The notes: a model not told the origin generated them from the sequence alone. A stretch of 64,000 nt of DNA from Morinoia aosen (GCA_030386875.1 CM059563.1:51587602-51651601); one strand, 5' to 3'; counted from the first letter of the stretch, positions 10,313 to 20,214 are shown. A program made the numbers and translations.

Positions 10313-11818
10313 AACATTGCCTGCTCCAAAAAATTCCAACTCGTGATCAAGCTGTAGCATAGATGAAATATTTGTACATGTCGATGAAGGCGATGAAAGC
10401 GTAACGGACGGCTAACTAACTAACTAAGGAAGGAACAAGCATAATTATTATTCGCGATTAAAAACCGTTGCACTGGAGTTTCCATTCAACACCCTTTTAA
10501 TTTCTTCCAATTCAACACTGTCCGCAAAACTCAAAACGAGCAAGATCTACGTATATCAAAATAGTTGTTTATTTTCATCAACAAATCGCAATTAAACAAG
10601 AACCAAAGCACTACAATATTGTTCATCTCCCAACATTTTAGGCTAGACGATCCAATCATGTTTAGCTCCCGAATTACGTGCATTTTTCATCCCGTGCATG
10701 TGTTTTTTTCATGTGTTTTGTCATTTCAGCGTTGGCAGTTTTACATAATAAAACGTTTGTTGTTAAATATGTTTAGCATTACATTTACTCTCATTTTTAT
10801 ACTAGCAATGTTGCAATAAAAATTTTTGTCATGTTTGTTGTATACGTGCGTGAACACTATTTTGTTGCTGATCTTTCGAATATTCTCGTCACTATCGAAA
10901 ATACTTCGCGCTGGCTAAGTAAGAAGGTAAATATTTGTACATTCTATTAGTTATTGTACTTTATCGTGCAGCAAACTTTAATTAGGGTTTAATTCCTACA
11001 TGTGTGGTTTAATTTGTACATGGATTTAATCAGGGTTGAATTCATTCCTAAAAATTAGAACATGTGTGGGTGTGAAAAGTTTATTTCAAATCACTGAATA
11101 GCCAGCTTCATATTTTACACGTACGATCATGTACATGGAGTCGCTATGATCAAAATCAGTTGTATACTGTTCTATACTTCTATAATCAGTTTTATACTGT
11201 TCTATGTTTTTATACTCTGTAACCATACGTTTCTTTGTTAGTGAATGCTTTGAGTCTTCAACCACAGACATGACCATCGTATTACCTAATATTAAGCATC
11301 TCTTTACTTATAATCTTCAAAATAAGACACAACTCCATAGCTAGCCGTGAAAATGACTGCGGCTTTTCGTGCTAGGGCTACATTTCATTTGTGAACACTG
11401 TTTTTGAATAAACCACTTTAAATACGCATTCTTTCTCAAGTGTTTAGTTCATTTTTTAGGTTAGGATCAATTCCGTAAAAACTTTTGTTAATGTAAAGAA
11501 ATTGCAATTTAAAAAAATTTATAGCTACTATGTAATGCTCAAAAGGAAAGTAATACAAATAAACGAACGTGCAGATGTGACTGCATGGAAATACAGAGAC
11601 CAACTGAACGCGTAACCACCGAATAAACTGCGTTCTACACATTGTACAGTGGGTTGTGTAAAAGTTTAGCTTCACCAAAACGTAGACGATAACGTTTTGA
11701 AAAAACAAAAACATTTTTATCGTTTACGATAAACATTTTTTCCAACATGGAACACGAAATGTTCGCTAGGATGTCACTGACAAAGCTGAACAAACTCAGC
11801 AATAGAACACTAATGCAC
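10313..11818. other. Non-coding stretch
   Basis: AT-rich sequence with only short fortuitous ORFs. No feature was recognised. Confidence 0.45.
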
Positions 11819-11966
11819 TTAAACACCGGCCAGGTTGAGGGTTCCGGTCTCACTGATTGCAGCTTTTACAACTTCAGGCGTTTCTCGTGTTCGATAACAT
11901 GCTCCAACATTTGATGCCATTAACACCTGTGCCCATAATCTCTCATGGTCAGCTTTGGTCAGCCAT
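11819..11966 (-). CDS. Putative 3'-terminal coding exon, unknown gene
   Basis: On the minus strand a strong acceptor (TTTATTCCCACAG) ends just above 11966. It is followed by 48 codons free of stops and then TAA at 11819-11821. Assuming one base of the first codon comes from this exon, the frame reads WLTKADHERLWAQVLMASNV at its start and ends in a Leu-Ala-Gly-Val tail. Composition looks protein-like (Trp, charged residues, an amphipathic pattern) but I recognise no family. No partner exon was found upstream, because the LTR element begins 110 bases away and may separate them. It could be a fragment of a host gene or of an old transposon. Confidence 0.38.
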
Positions 11967-12076
11967 CTGTGGGAATAAATTTACATGATTGAACAAAGAT
12001 CCAGCTCTCAGAAGGGAAATATTATCCTAATATATAAGGGGTATAGGAAGCTATTCGCTGTTAGTTTAGGATACAT

Positions 12077-13227
12077 TGTTATAGAGCTGTTTTTCCAGCC
12101 TGCCTCTTGTAGGTGCCTGCGATGTACATAGGGTTAAGAACTTTAATTATGCTTTTGTTCCTATTAAATTTATCATTCATTTTATTTCGTACTGTTTCTA
12201 TTTATCATATGTATTATTGGTTGTCATATTTGTACGAAATATTATGGTTGTTCCTCATGAGTGTGTTTATGCGAACGGAGAAGCTGCCTCTGCGGTTACG
12301 TACGGAGGCCTGCCACCGCACCCTATTAATCTGTTGTGGGTTGTCGCTGTGTGCGGGGGGCTTCTCGGGCGGTCGCTTAGGACCGACATGTGACTTTGAT
12401 AATTTGTATAGGAGTTTAGGAAAGTGTAGTCGTTTAGTGTAATTGTTATTCATTTTTCATATTATCGAATCTTGGTGATAGTTAGCATTAGTTATTAGAA
12501 TACTTGCCAGTTTGAACTAAAGTTAAACTCTACACAACTAAAAAGTAGAATTCAGATTATCCCGTGTATAAGTGTCTTCTAAGTTAGTTTATTGTTTCAA
12601 TAATGAACATCTGTAGAGCTCGTTGGCTTCACGTTACGTCTGGTGACAGTAAGATACTTTTCTCTCTGCCGAGCTCCTATTATTGAGCTATCGAGGCTAT
12701 AGAGCAGTGGCACCCAAGGGGAGCTTAATGCAGTTCTATTGTCTATAACCAGAGTTTCTGTGTGTAAATCTATTAAATCCCTTTGTATATTTCCTGAAGC
12801 TTTATAGTGATAGTGTGTAACTATTTGTTTTTGATTTGTTTTCAGGCTCACTTATCGGACTTCGTTTTGTCCACTTTGGTTTACTTAGTTTTTTCAATTC
12901 TATCTACTTCAACCAATAAAGCCTGCACCCCGTCGCCTCTTCCTAATTTCCACCGAGCATCATTAAGTGTTAACACATTGATTGCGATACGACCCACCGG
13001 TGGGTCGTGCTTAGGTTTTTGCTGCTGTGAAACGACCTGTTGATGGAACGTTTGGGAAATTTTCAAAAGTGTCTTTTGAAATTATTGGTATTAATATGCC
13101 TAGTTAATGCTTGCTATTTATGAAACTTTTAACAACTTTTGACTTTACTTTCAAACTGAATATTGAACTTAAGTTTGACCCATCGCAGTCAATGTGTTAA
13201 CTTAGCTCAGTGGCTGGACCTATAACA
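12077..13227 (+). repeat. 5' LTR, carrying a MITE insertion
   Basis: Runs from TGTTATAG to CTATAACA and matches the LTR at 20455-21378 almost base for base. It is 1,151 bp because a 223-bp MITE plus its TTAA duplication sits at 12970-13196. An AATAAA polyadenylation signal is at 12915-12920. Short ORFs that appear identically in both LTRs (for example from 12113) are not genes. Confidence 0.97.
12974..13196. mobile_element. piggyBac-type MITE inserted in the 5' LTR
   Basis: 223 bp flanked by TTAA on both sides (12970-12973 and 13197-13200), where the 3' LTR has a single TTAA (21348-21351). The ends are imperfect inverted repeats: CACATTGATTGCGA at the left and the complement of CACATTGACTGCGA at the right. 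A strong palindrome (CGACCCACCGGTGGGTCG) lies 19 bp in. TTAA targeting and empty-site restoration are hallmarks of the piggyBac superfamily. There is no ORF, so it is non-autonomous. Confidence 0.92.
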
Positions 13228-13229
13228 TT

Positions 13230-13247
13230 TGGGGGCCTGTCCGGGAT
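13230..13247 (+). other. Primer-binding site, tRNA-Pro-like
   Basis: Three bases after the 5' LTR, TGGGGGCCTGTCCGGGAT closely resembles the classical proline-tRNA primer site of gammaretroviruses, from which it differs at two adjacent bases. It would anneal the 3' end of tRNA-Pro to prime minus-strand DNA synthesis. Confirmation needs this species' tRNA-Pro sequence. Confidence 0.75.
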
Positions 13248-13264
13248 AAATTAGGTTTGGTAAG

Positions 13265-14890
13265 ATGGCGGATGGGGGTAGTGCCCCTGATGATTCAGGA
13301 GGTGAAGTGAACAGTGCATTTATTCCGACCAGTGGAGAAGAGGTTAACGGCAGCATCGCTCCTGGTTTTCTTGAAGAGGTAATTACCATCCAGAGTCTCC
13401 TGATGCAGTTTGGACATCAAAGTGTGCGTGAAGCTCTTTTGGAGGGTGAGTTTAACCTACCGGCGGATGATATGACTCTTCTCATGCAGCTTGATCACTT
13501 GCGATTTAAGCTGCTACCTCAATGGAACTACGTTGATTCACCAAATCTGAGAGAAGGTGCAATTCATTTTGAGAAATTAGTAAAGTGCTGTGATGATGTT
13601 TTCGTGATTGGTGAGGAAGAAGTCTTCAGGAAAACTTACGCCGCTTGGCGCACCATGCTCAGCCTCATCGCAGAATGTGACTACTGGAAGAGGGTTCCCT
13701 TCTCGAAAAGATGTGTGCATTTCAACGATCCTCATAAAACTAGTCCGATAAGTGAGCAACCCCAGCCTGTGGTATATCGTGCTCGTGAGCAGGGCTTAAC
13801 TCAGTTGAGGGATGCGTTAAGGCAGCCTCAGAGTGCAAGCTACGTCAAGCCAGAGAAGCCTGCTCGATACGCCAATGTCCAACATGATTGGAACGACCCT
13901 GTAGCAAGACGTAGACACATCGAAACTGTCTCCTTGTCTGACTCTGAGTCTACGACCGACGAGGAAATCAATTTCAAAACCCCGCCAGTGTATCCAAGTA
14001 AAGTTGTGAAACCTAACTTATTTCTTGTGGATGGCCAATGTCACTTAAGGGATTTTCTCGCTGATTATGAGCATTATTTCTCGCGGAAGTACGTGGGTGG
14101 CACCGATCGTGAGCAAGCTAGACACCTTGGAGAGTTTCTGAACGGTGAAATTAAAGAAGTTTATCACCAAATCAGTGCATCAAACTGCCACTACCCTTAC
14201 GTCCGCGCAGAACTGCTCAATTGGTACAAGAACCTGAAAATCGGGAAAAAGTCCTACTGGCGCAAGGAGTTGAGGAACTCAACGATTGGTCCAGAAGAGA
14301 AACTCTACCTATTTGGCATGAGGCTCCTGAATTTGGGACAGCAAAGATACGAAAATGATCGCGAGTGTGCCCGTGAAGTGAGAGAGCAATTCCTGCGCTC
14401 CGTGCCCAGTAAGTTCTCCCGTGAGGTTAGGACAATCGAGCGACATGGAAGACTCAACCGAGGAGCGTCGTACCGGCTTCCTTGGAAGTCCCTCATGGAG
14501 TTAGCTCGTGACTACGACGAAGCAGCGGACGATAAAGCGTCGAATGAGAGTCATGCCTCAGAAATTCAGAACGTAGGTTTCACTCGTGCTCAGCCTGAGT
14601 TCCCTTTGATGGACCCTCCTGGTAATGGTGGGTTCGGGCCAACTTCTGTCCCACATCGGGGAAGACCTCGGAACGCGACCAAGCAGATTTCACCTAATCT
14701 TTGCATGTGGTGTGGTAAAAGAGGCCATGAAACGAAAAATTGTCGCATGGGAAAAACCTGCTACAATTGCAATGAAACTGGACATGTAGCTGCTTTCTGT
14801 CCCAGAGCCCCACAGCCTAAACTTGAGTGTCCCAAATGTAGACTAGACCATCTCGGGAAGGACTGCCAGCGAGGAACGAGGTTAAACTAA
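13265..14890 (+). CDS. gag: Gag polyprotein of the LTR retrotransposon
   Basis: 541 codons, starting 18 bases after the primer site at an ATG in good context (AAGATGG). The N-terminal half is a retrotransposon gag capsid-like helical region, with FLVDGQCHLRDFLADYEHYF near residue 257 starting the part most like a gypsy capsid. The C-terminus carries two CCHC zinc knuckles, CMWCGKRGHETKNC and CYNCNETGHVAAFC, followed by a third Cys-rich patch beginning CPKC. Gag forms the particle and packages the RNA. The ORF ends TTA AAC TAA, and the pol frame (-1) is open across this stop. Confidence 0.93.
   Translation: MADGGSAPDDSGGEVNSAFIPTSGEEVNGSIAPGFLEEVITIQSLLMQFGHQSVREALLEGEFNLPADDMTLLMQLDHLRFKLLPQWNYVDSPNLREGAIHFEKLVKCCDDVFVIGEEEVFRKTYAAWRTMLSLIAECDYWKRVPFSKRCVHFNDPHKTSPISEQPQPVVYRAREQGLTQLRDALRQPQSASYVKPEKPARYANVQHDWNDPVARRRHIETVSLSDSESTTDEEINFKTPPVYPSKVVKPNLFLVDGQCHLRDFLADYEHYFSRKYVGGTDREQARHLGEFLNGEIKEVYHQISASNCHYPYVRAELLNWYKNLKIGKKSYWRKELRNSTIGPEEKLYLFGMRLLNLGQQRYENDRECAREVREQFLRSVPSKFSREVRTIERHGRLNRGASYRLPWKSLMELARDYDEAADDKASNESHASEIQNVGFTRAQPEFPLMDPPGNGGFGPTSVPHRGRPRNATKQISPNLCMWCGKRGHETKNCRMGKTCYNCNETGHVAAFCPRAPQPKLECPKCRLDHLGKDCQRGTRLN
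14881..14887 (+). promoter_or_regulatory. Candidate -1 ribosomal frameshift heptamer GTTAAAC
   Basis: In the gag frame the last codons read G TTA AAC and are followed directly by the TAA stop. GTTAAAC fits the X-XXY-YYZ slip-site class (it is used by some nidoviruses), apart from the first position. Slipping back one base continues in the pol frame, which is open from a TAG near 14840 through 15157 and on to 20214. The 45-base overlap and the position at the stop fit gag-pol frameshifting. I did not verify a downstream pseudoknot. Confidence 0.6.
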
Positions 14891-15156
14891 CCTGCCCTGA
14901 ACGCCGGAGGAAATCTTCAGGGCCTTCCACCGAGCACAAAGTCCTCCATCGCACCAAGATATTCTCAAATTCAGCACTCGCTCGAGGTCGAGCTGCGGCG
15001 GATGCCACACAGACTACAAGGGTTGCTTCGGGAAATTCTGCTCTTCAGACAGAGAAGCAAACTCCAAGCAGCGGTCCTACTTCGCTACTTCCCGGTGTAT
15101 CCGACCTGGCCTCTACTTCTATTGAGAGCGACGACTTTCCAAGAGAATCTCACGAA

Positions 15157-18100
15157 ATGGTGAGATGTGAGCCGATATCTTGCGACGGTGATATAAAGGA
15201 AATCCTACAGGCTACAGGTAAATTTGTAAATGTTTCAGGCGATTTGACCGCATTACCCAGAATCGAAATTACGCTAGAGGGTATAAAGTGTCATGCGTTA
15301 TTAGATACTGGGGCGTGTAGATCTTTAATATCAAGCGAACTTGCCAATAGCCTTAATTTAGTAGGTCGTGCAACTTCAGAGACGTTGATTGCCATTGGTG
15401 AAAATTTTAAATCTGAGAGCGAACTTGATCTCGAGTTTTCCATAGCCGATGTTCCATTTTCAATCAATCGTGTAATTGTTGTGCATAAATCTAAATCTAT
15501 GACTTTTCCAATCATCTTGGGGGTCGACTTTTTTACCAGTAATTGTCTTGAATTCGATGTTCTGTCTAGAACTTTGGAGAAAACGACTAGCGAGGTAAAA
15601 TTCAGAATAGCATTCAGTGAAGATGGTGTCCCATGCAGTGTAAATTTTACAAATATTGTCTGCCGTGCAGCATGTAACCTAACTATTTCTGGTGATTCTC
15701 AAGTGGAACTCACCACTGACTGTTCAGATCTTATCAGGGGCCGTAACTTAACCTTCATGGTTGAGAATAAACTTCCCAGTAAACTTGCAGACAGAGTGGA
15801 AATCAGAACTTGTATCATTGATGGGTCTCGTCCCAATATTCTCGTTTCTCCTCTGGTAAATTCTGTTAATATCAAAAAGGGAACTGTTCTTGGAGTCATG
15901 TCTTCCATTGACGTAGAAAGTCTCGATCATCCTAACCCTGTTAGATGGGATAAGGCTGAAATCAGGGAGAATGTAGACTTGTCTCATTTAAATCTGGCCG
16001 AAAGGGACAAAGTTTATCTCATGATGGAGAATGTTGTTGATGTGTTTAGTTCGGGAGAGTACGATGTGGGCGTTACCCAGTCGATAAAACACACCATCGA
16101 GCTCACGGATCTCACTCCTATCTACGAGAGACCGCGAAGGTTCCCTAAGCCTATTCAAGATGAGATAAATAAGCAGTGTGAAGAACTCCATTCATTAGGT
16201 ATCATTGAACCTAGTGTATCGCCTTGGGCTTTCCCAGTTGTGCCTGTTAGGAAGAAAGACGGTACTATCAGGATGTGTGTTGACTATCGTAAATTGAATA
16301 AGGTCATGAAAGCCGATAAGCACCCGATACCTAACCTAGTTGATTCATTGTATAGCTTGAACGGGGCTAAATATTTTACTAGTCTAGATTTGATAATAGG
16401 GTATTACCAAATTCCTCTTGAAGATTCCTGTAAAGAGTACACCGCTTTCGCTACCAACCGTGACCAGTGGCAGTTCGCCAGAATTCCGTTTGGAATTAAA
16501 ACCGCTCCAGCAGGTTTTCAGCGTGCACTACAAGACATAATTTACCGAGAGATATCGAGTGATAAAGTAAAGATTTACCTAGACGACATCCTAATCGTTG
16601 AATCAAACTTGGATGCCCACGTTGATCTAGTGCGTAGAGTTTTGAACGTTTTGAACGATCATGGGCTGAAGGTAAAACCTTCAAAGTGTCGTTGGGCTGT
16701 GCGTGAGCTGGAATTCCTCGGTCACATTGTTAGCGAGAGTGGAGTGCGAAAGACTCCTCATTATATGGACGCTGTGAAAGATTACCCGCGCCCTAATACT
16801 GTTAAAGAATTACAGGGTTTCTTAGGCCTGATTAATTTTCAGCGCAAGTTTATACCCTCATGTTCTGATATCATGAAACCTTTGTCTGAATGGACGGGAA
16901 AAAGAGGATCAGTTAAGCTGAAATGGACGAGTTCAATGGTCGAGGCGTTTGAATCTCTCAAGCAGTTCATATTGAAAGATGTCGAGTTAGCGTACCCCGA
17001 TTATGCTGAAACTGCTGAAAAGCTCGAACTTTGGGTTGACGCTTCTGCGAGCGGTGCCGGAGCTTGCCTCACCCAAAAGTGTGATGGCGAATCAAAAGTT
17101 ATAGTGTACGCTTCGACCACGTTCTTGCCAAATCAGCGAAACTACTCTACAATTGATAGGGAACTTGCCGCTTTACGATGGGCAGTTAAGAGCTTGCGTC
17201 CATTTTTGTACGGAGTAGAATTCATAATTCATACTGACCATCAAGCTCTTGTGTACCTACATAATATGAAGCTGGTTAGCAGCCGTTTAGCTAGAACCGT
17301 GGAGGATTTGGCAGAGTATTCTTTTGAGATAAGATACACTCCTGGTCGACTGAACGTTGCTGCTGATAAGCTTTCTCGTCTTGGTGCTTTCCCCAATGCG
17401 GTTGAATTTAAAAGCGATTCACAACAGACCCTACCTCCGGGGCTGATTGTGGAGTCATATGCTCCAGGAGGCGGAGATTCGTTGTTTTATAGCTTATACC
17501 AGTTGTTGCGGGAAAGGGCCAATAACGAATTTTTTCCTCGTGACCAATTTGAATTAAGGAAGGTTGTGGTAGACGAGATTCTACAGAACCCTACCGATTA
17601 TAATGTTGACCTAACCACAGAGGTGCGTCGTTCGTTAAAATTAATGACACTGCCTGGTCAGTTACCTTGTCTGGAAGCTTTGGTGGCAACCAGTAAGCTC
17701 TTTGATGTTGTAATATGTGTGTATTACTGGGACTCCGCTCCAGTGGTGTACAAGCACGGTTGGGTGACGGAGGAAGCCTCTATTGTTAACCTGCAGTGCT
17801 TATCAGGTGTTCACTATAATCCTCTTGTCGAGCTTAAATCCTTCTGTGGCTACCGGCGAGAAACTTGTTGTGCAGCGGCCATAGCTTCACCGGACGGAAT
17901 AGTGGAGGTAGGAATGAACCGTTTTGATGAAGATTTCATACTCGATGTAGCGCAGTTGTTCATTGGTGATTTTCCCGATTGTCACACTGTAACTAAACAC
18001 CCGATGATTGAAGTTAAAATTTCTAACAAAGACGGTTGCGCTATCCTAGATTCCGGTGCTCAATGCAGTTTAATTGTGGAAGAATTTGTGGAAGAACTTG

Positions 18101-20214
18101 CGGGTTATTCTGTGCACTACGGAGATGCCGTTCATTTAATCGGTCTTACTGGAGCAGTGTTAACTGTCGAGAAATTCACTACTCTTAAATTGGAAGTAGG
18201 TGGATCAACGATCGAGCAACGGTTTCTTATTGTACCCAATAACGTTTTACCTTCATGTTGTTTACTCGGGCTCGATTTCATGGCTTCCAACCAGGTTATT
18301 ATGAACTTCAATTTTAGGCTGTGTCGAGTAAACGGTGGTCAGCCGGTTGAATTCCTGACTTGCCGTCTCGCATCGGATAATTCAAAATTGTGGATAGCGG
18401 TAGCCCAAAACTTGGAAGTTCCGGAGAGCTCTGGACGCTTGGAGGTACGAACTAGTGCCCTAAGAGCTCTGGAAGTTTTAACTAATGAAGACCATACATC
18501 AATGATAATGAAACAGAAGAGATGCTCGGAAATTCGATCGGTTCGCCATGGGATGCGTAATGATGTTTCTCCCGAACAATGGCAAGGGCCGGCATCTCGG
18601 TTCAAAAGATATGCCAATAACTTGTGTGTGATAGGCGATTTGTTGTGTTTCGGTAAAGAATGTGTAGTCCCTGTCCTACCTTTCAACTTTGTACTAAATT
18701 TAATAATCCGTCTTCATGTTGAGCTCGCGCATATAGGTAGGGATAAACTGTGGAATTACGTTAAATCTATGTTCTGGCATCCAAAAATCGGACAAATTGT
18801 AGGAGATGTCTGTTCCTCCTGTTCGCATTGTCAAATGTTCAAGTCTAGTCGGACCATCTTGGTTCCTCCTACGTGGAAGGTAGTAACTAGCGAACCTTTT
18901 GATTTGGTGGCCGTGGACTTGGTCTCCTATTCGCGATCTACGTCTGGTTACGTTGCTGCACTGGTCCTAATAGATGTGCACAGCAAATGGTTGTCGGCTG
19001 TCCCGCTTAGGGATAAAACCGGCTCTACCGTAGCTGATGCCCTGGATAAAGCTGTCCTACCTTGTCTGGCAGCGGTTCCAACCAGATTGCTGAGCGATAA
19101 TGGGCCGGAGTTCATATCTTCTAAATTCTCTGCCGTCCTCGAAAAATGGGGGATCGTTCATGTACGAAGTACCCCTCACAAAGCTTCGAGTAACGGTGCG
19201 GCGGAGCGTGTCATAAGGACTCTAACGGGACTCATCGCTGGGCTACTCGCCGATTCTCGAGACTGGGATGCAGAGCTACCGTCGGCAGTGTCTATTTACA
19301 ACAATACGGCTCATACAGAACTGAAAATGTCCCCTTCACAGTATTTGCTTTCTCAGAAGCACGTGGCGAATCCAGGGGTGCCGCCATCGCAGAAATGGCG
19401 CCTTGGACACGATGCTTACTCTCCGTTTCGGGTGAATGACCTAGTTTTGAAAGAGCGTCCAGTTCACGGCCGCTTGAACGTAAATAAATTTCTCCCTATT
19501 TACGACGGACCGTTGAGAGTGCTAAAGGTTAACCCGAATGAAGTAACTTACGAGCTAATGGACGTTAAAGGTGGCGAAGTCATCAAAACTCACCATAAAT
19601 TTCTCAAACGGTACAAAACCGCACCGCTGTATTTGCGGCGAAATGAATTATTCAGACGGTTGAACATCGAGTTGAGCGAGTCCACGAAAGTCCATGCAGA
19701 GACCTCGGAGACGGAAACTCGCCGTTCGATTGGTTCCCACGAGCACTTTGATTCAGATTCCGCTTCTTCGGGTTCTGTTCAAGATTTCTGTTTCATAACA
19801 GAGACAGGGAGCCGAGAGAAGCATACTAGCAAGATAGCGGATCCTTACTTCGAAGCATGGGCCAGGGGTTGCTGCAAAGGTTGTTTCATCCTCCTCGCCG
19901 AGTTCTATAAGAAAACTACAGCGGAGTTGAGGCGTAATCCAGACCAGTCGCTCCAGCCAGTTTGTGCTGAGGTCGAAACTTTGGCAACCGCATCTCCCGT
20001 CAGTATAGGAGCTTTGGAACGAAGCATTGATCGATTGTACGACGCGCTCACCCCGGCGGTGATGCAAAGCTGCCGCAATGATGGTAGACTCGGCCCTACT
20101 ATTTCTGAGTCACCCCGCTGTCTTAGATCTCGAGGTCCCGCTAGAGAACAACCCCATGTACAACCTCGAACTTTAGAATATAAAGCGAAACGGTCACTAG
20201 ACCAGAATGAATAG
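15157..20214 (+). CDS. pol: Pol polyprotein: PR1, RT, RNase H, OTU-like, PR2, integrase
   Basis: 1,685 codons from the first ATG; the same frame is open back to about 14843 and is probably translated by -1 frameshifting from gag. Domains in order, by residue from this ATG: a retropepsin (ALLDTGACRSLIS, Asp50, and IILGVDFF); reverse transcriptase with YLDD near 475; RNase H (LWVDASASGAGA, then TIDRELAALRW and HTDHQAL); an OTU-fold segment at about 768-890 (GGGDSLFYSL, PCLEALVATSKLFDVVICVY, VHYNPL); a second retropepsin near 963 (AILDSGAQCSLI, LIGLTG, LLGLDFM); and integrase with an HHCC finger, then AVDLV, SDNGPEF and GAAERV as D, D and E, plus a GPY/F-like end. About 190 further Ser-rich residues follow, with no envelope features. 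The OTU Cys and Asp positions are Ser and Gly. RT and integrase assignments are secure; the OTU fold is a strong inference. Confidence 0.95.
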   Translation: MVRCEPISCDGDIKEILQATGKFVNVSGDLTALPRIEITLEGIKCHALLDTGACRSLISSELANSLNLVGRATSETLIAIGENFKSESELDLEFSIADVPFSINRVIVVHKSKSMTFPIILGVDFFTSNCLEFDVLSRTLEKTTSEVKFRIAFSEDGVPCSVNFTNIVCRAACNLTISGDSQVELTTDCSDLIRGRNLTFMVENKLPSKLADRVEIRTCIIDGSRPNILVSPLVNSVNIKKGTVLGVMSSIDVESLDHPNPVRWDKAEIRENVDLSHLNLAERDKVYLMMENVVDVFSSGEYDVGVTQSIKHTIELTDLTPIYERPRRFPKPIQDEINKQCEELHSLGIIEPSVSPWAFPVVPVRKKDGTIRMCVDYRKLNKVMKADKHPIPNLVDSLYSLNGAKYFTSLDLIIGYYQIPLEDSCKEYTAFATNRDQWQFARIPFGIKTAPAGFQRALQDIIYREISSDKVKIYLDDILIVESNLDAHVDLVRRVLNVLNDHGLKVKPSKCRWAVRELEFLGHIVSESGVRKTPHYMDAVKDYPRPNTVKELQGFLGLINFQRKFIPSCSDIMKPLSEWTGKRGSVKLKWTSSMVEAFESLKQFILKDVELAYPDYAETAEKLELWVDASASGAGACLTQKCDGESKVIVYASTTFLPNQRNYSTIDRELAALRWAVKSLRPFLYGVEFIIHTDHQALVYLHNMKLVSSRLARTVEDLAEYSFEIRYTPGRLNVAADKLSRLGAFPNAVEFKSDSQQTLPPGLIVESYAPGGGDSLFYSLYQLLRERANNEFFPRDQFELRKVVVDEILQNPTDYNVDLTTEVRRSLKLMTLPGQLPCLEALVATSKLFDVVICVYYWDSAPVVYKHGWVTEEASIVNLQCLSGVHYNPLVELKSFCGYRRETCCAAAIASPDGIVEVGMNRFDEDFILDVAQLFIGDFPDCHTVTKHPMIEVKISNKDGCAILDSGAQCSLIVEEFVEELAGYSVHYGDAVHLIGLTGAVLTVEKFTTLKLEVGGSTIEQRFLIVPNNVLPSCCLLGLDFMASNQVIMNFNFRLCRVNGGQPVEFLTCRLASDNSKLWIAVAQNLEVPESSGRLEVRTSALRALEVLTNEDHTSMIMKQKRCSEIRSVRHGMRNDVSPEQWQGPASRFKRYANNLCVIGDLLCFGKECVVPVLPFNFVLNLIIRLHVELAHIGRDKLWNYVKSMFWHPKIGQIVGDVCSSCSHCQMFKSSRTILVPPTWKVVTSEPFDLVAVDLVSYSRSTSGYVAALVLIDVHSKWLSAVPLRDKTGSTVADALDKAVLPCLAAVPTRLLSDNGPEFISSKFSAVLEKWGIVHVRSTPHKASSNGAAERVIRTLTGLIAGLLADSRDWDAELPSAVSIYNNTAHTELKMSPSQYLLSQKHVANPGVPPSQKWRLGHDAYSPFRVNDLVLKERPVHGRLNVNKFLPIYDGPLRVLKVNPNEVTYELMDVKGGEVIKTHHKFLKRYKTAPLYLRRNELFRRLNIELSESTKVHAETSETETRRSIGSHEHFDSDSASSGSVQDFCFITETGSREKHTSKIADPYFEAWARGCCKGCFILLAEFYKKTTAELRRNPDQSLQPVCAEVETLATASPVSIGALERSIDRLYDALTPAVMQSCRNDGRLGPTISESPRCLRSRGPAREQPHVQPRTLEYKAKRSLDQNE

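Noticed and set aside
12113-12442. 109-codon plus-strand ORF, repeated at 20491-20820
   Set aside because: It lies wholly inside both LTRs; the two copies differ only by LTR substitutions. It is an LTR by-product, not a gene.
19640-20214. Envelope gene downstream of integrase
   Set aside because: The C-terminal extension of pol has no signal peptide, transmembrane segment or cleavage site, and no separate ORF exists before the 3' LTR.
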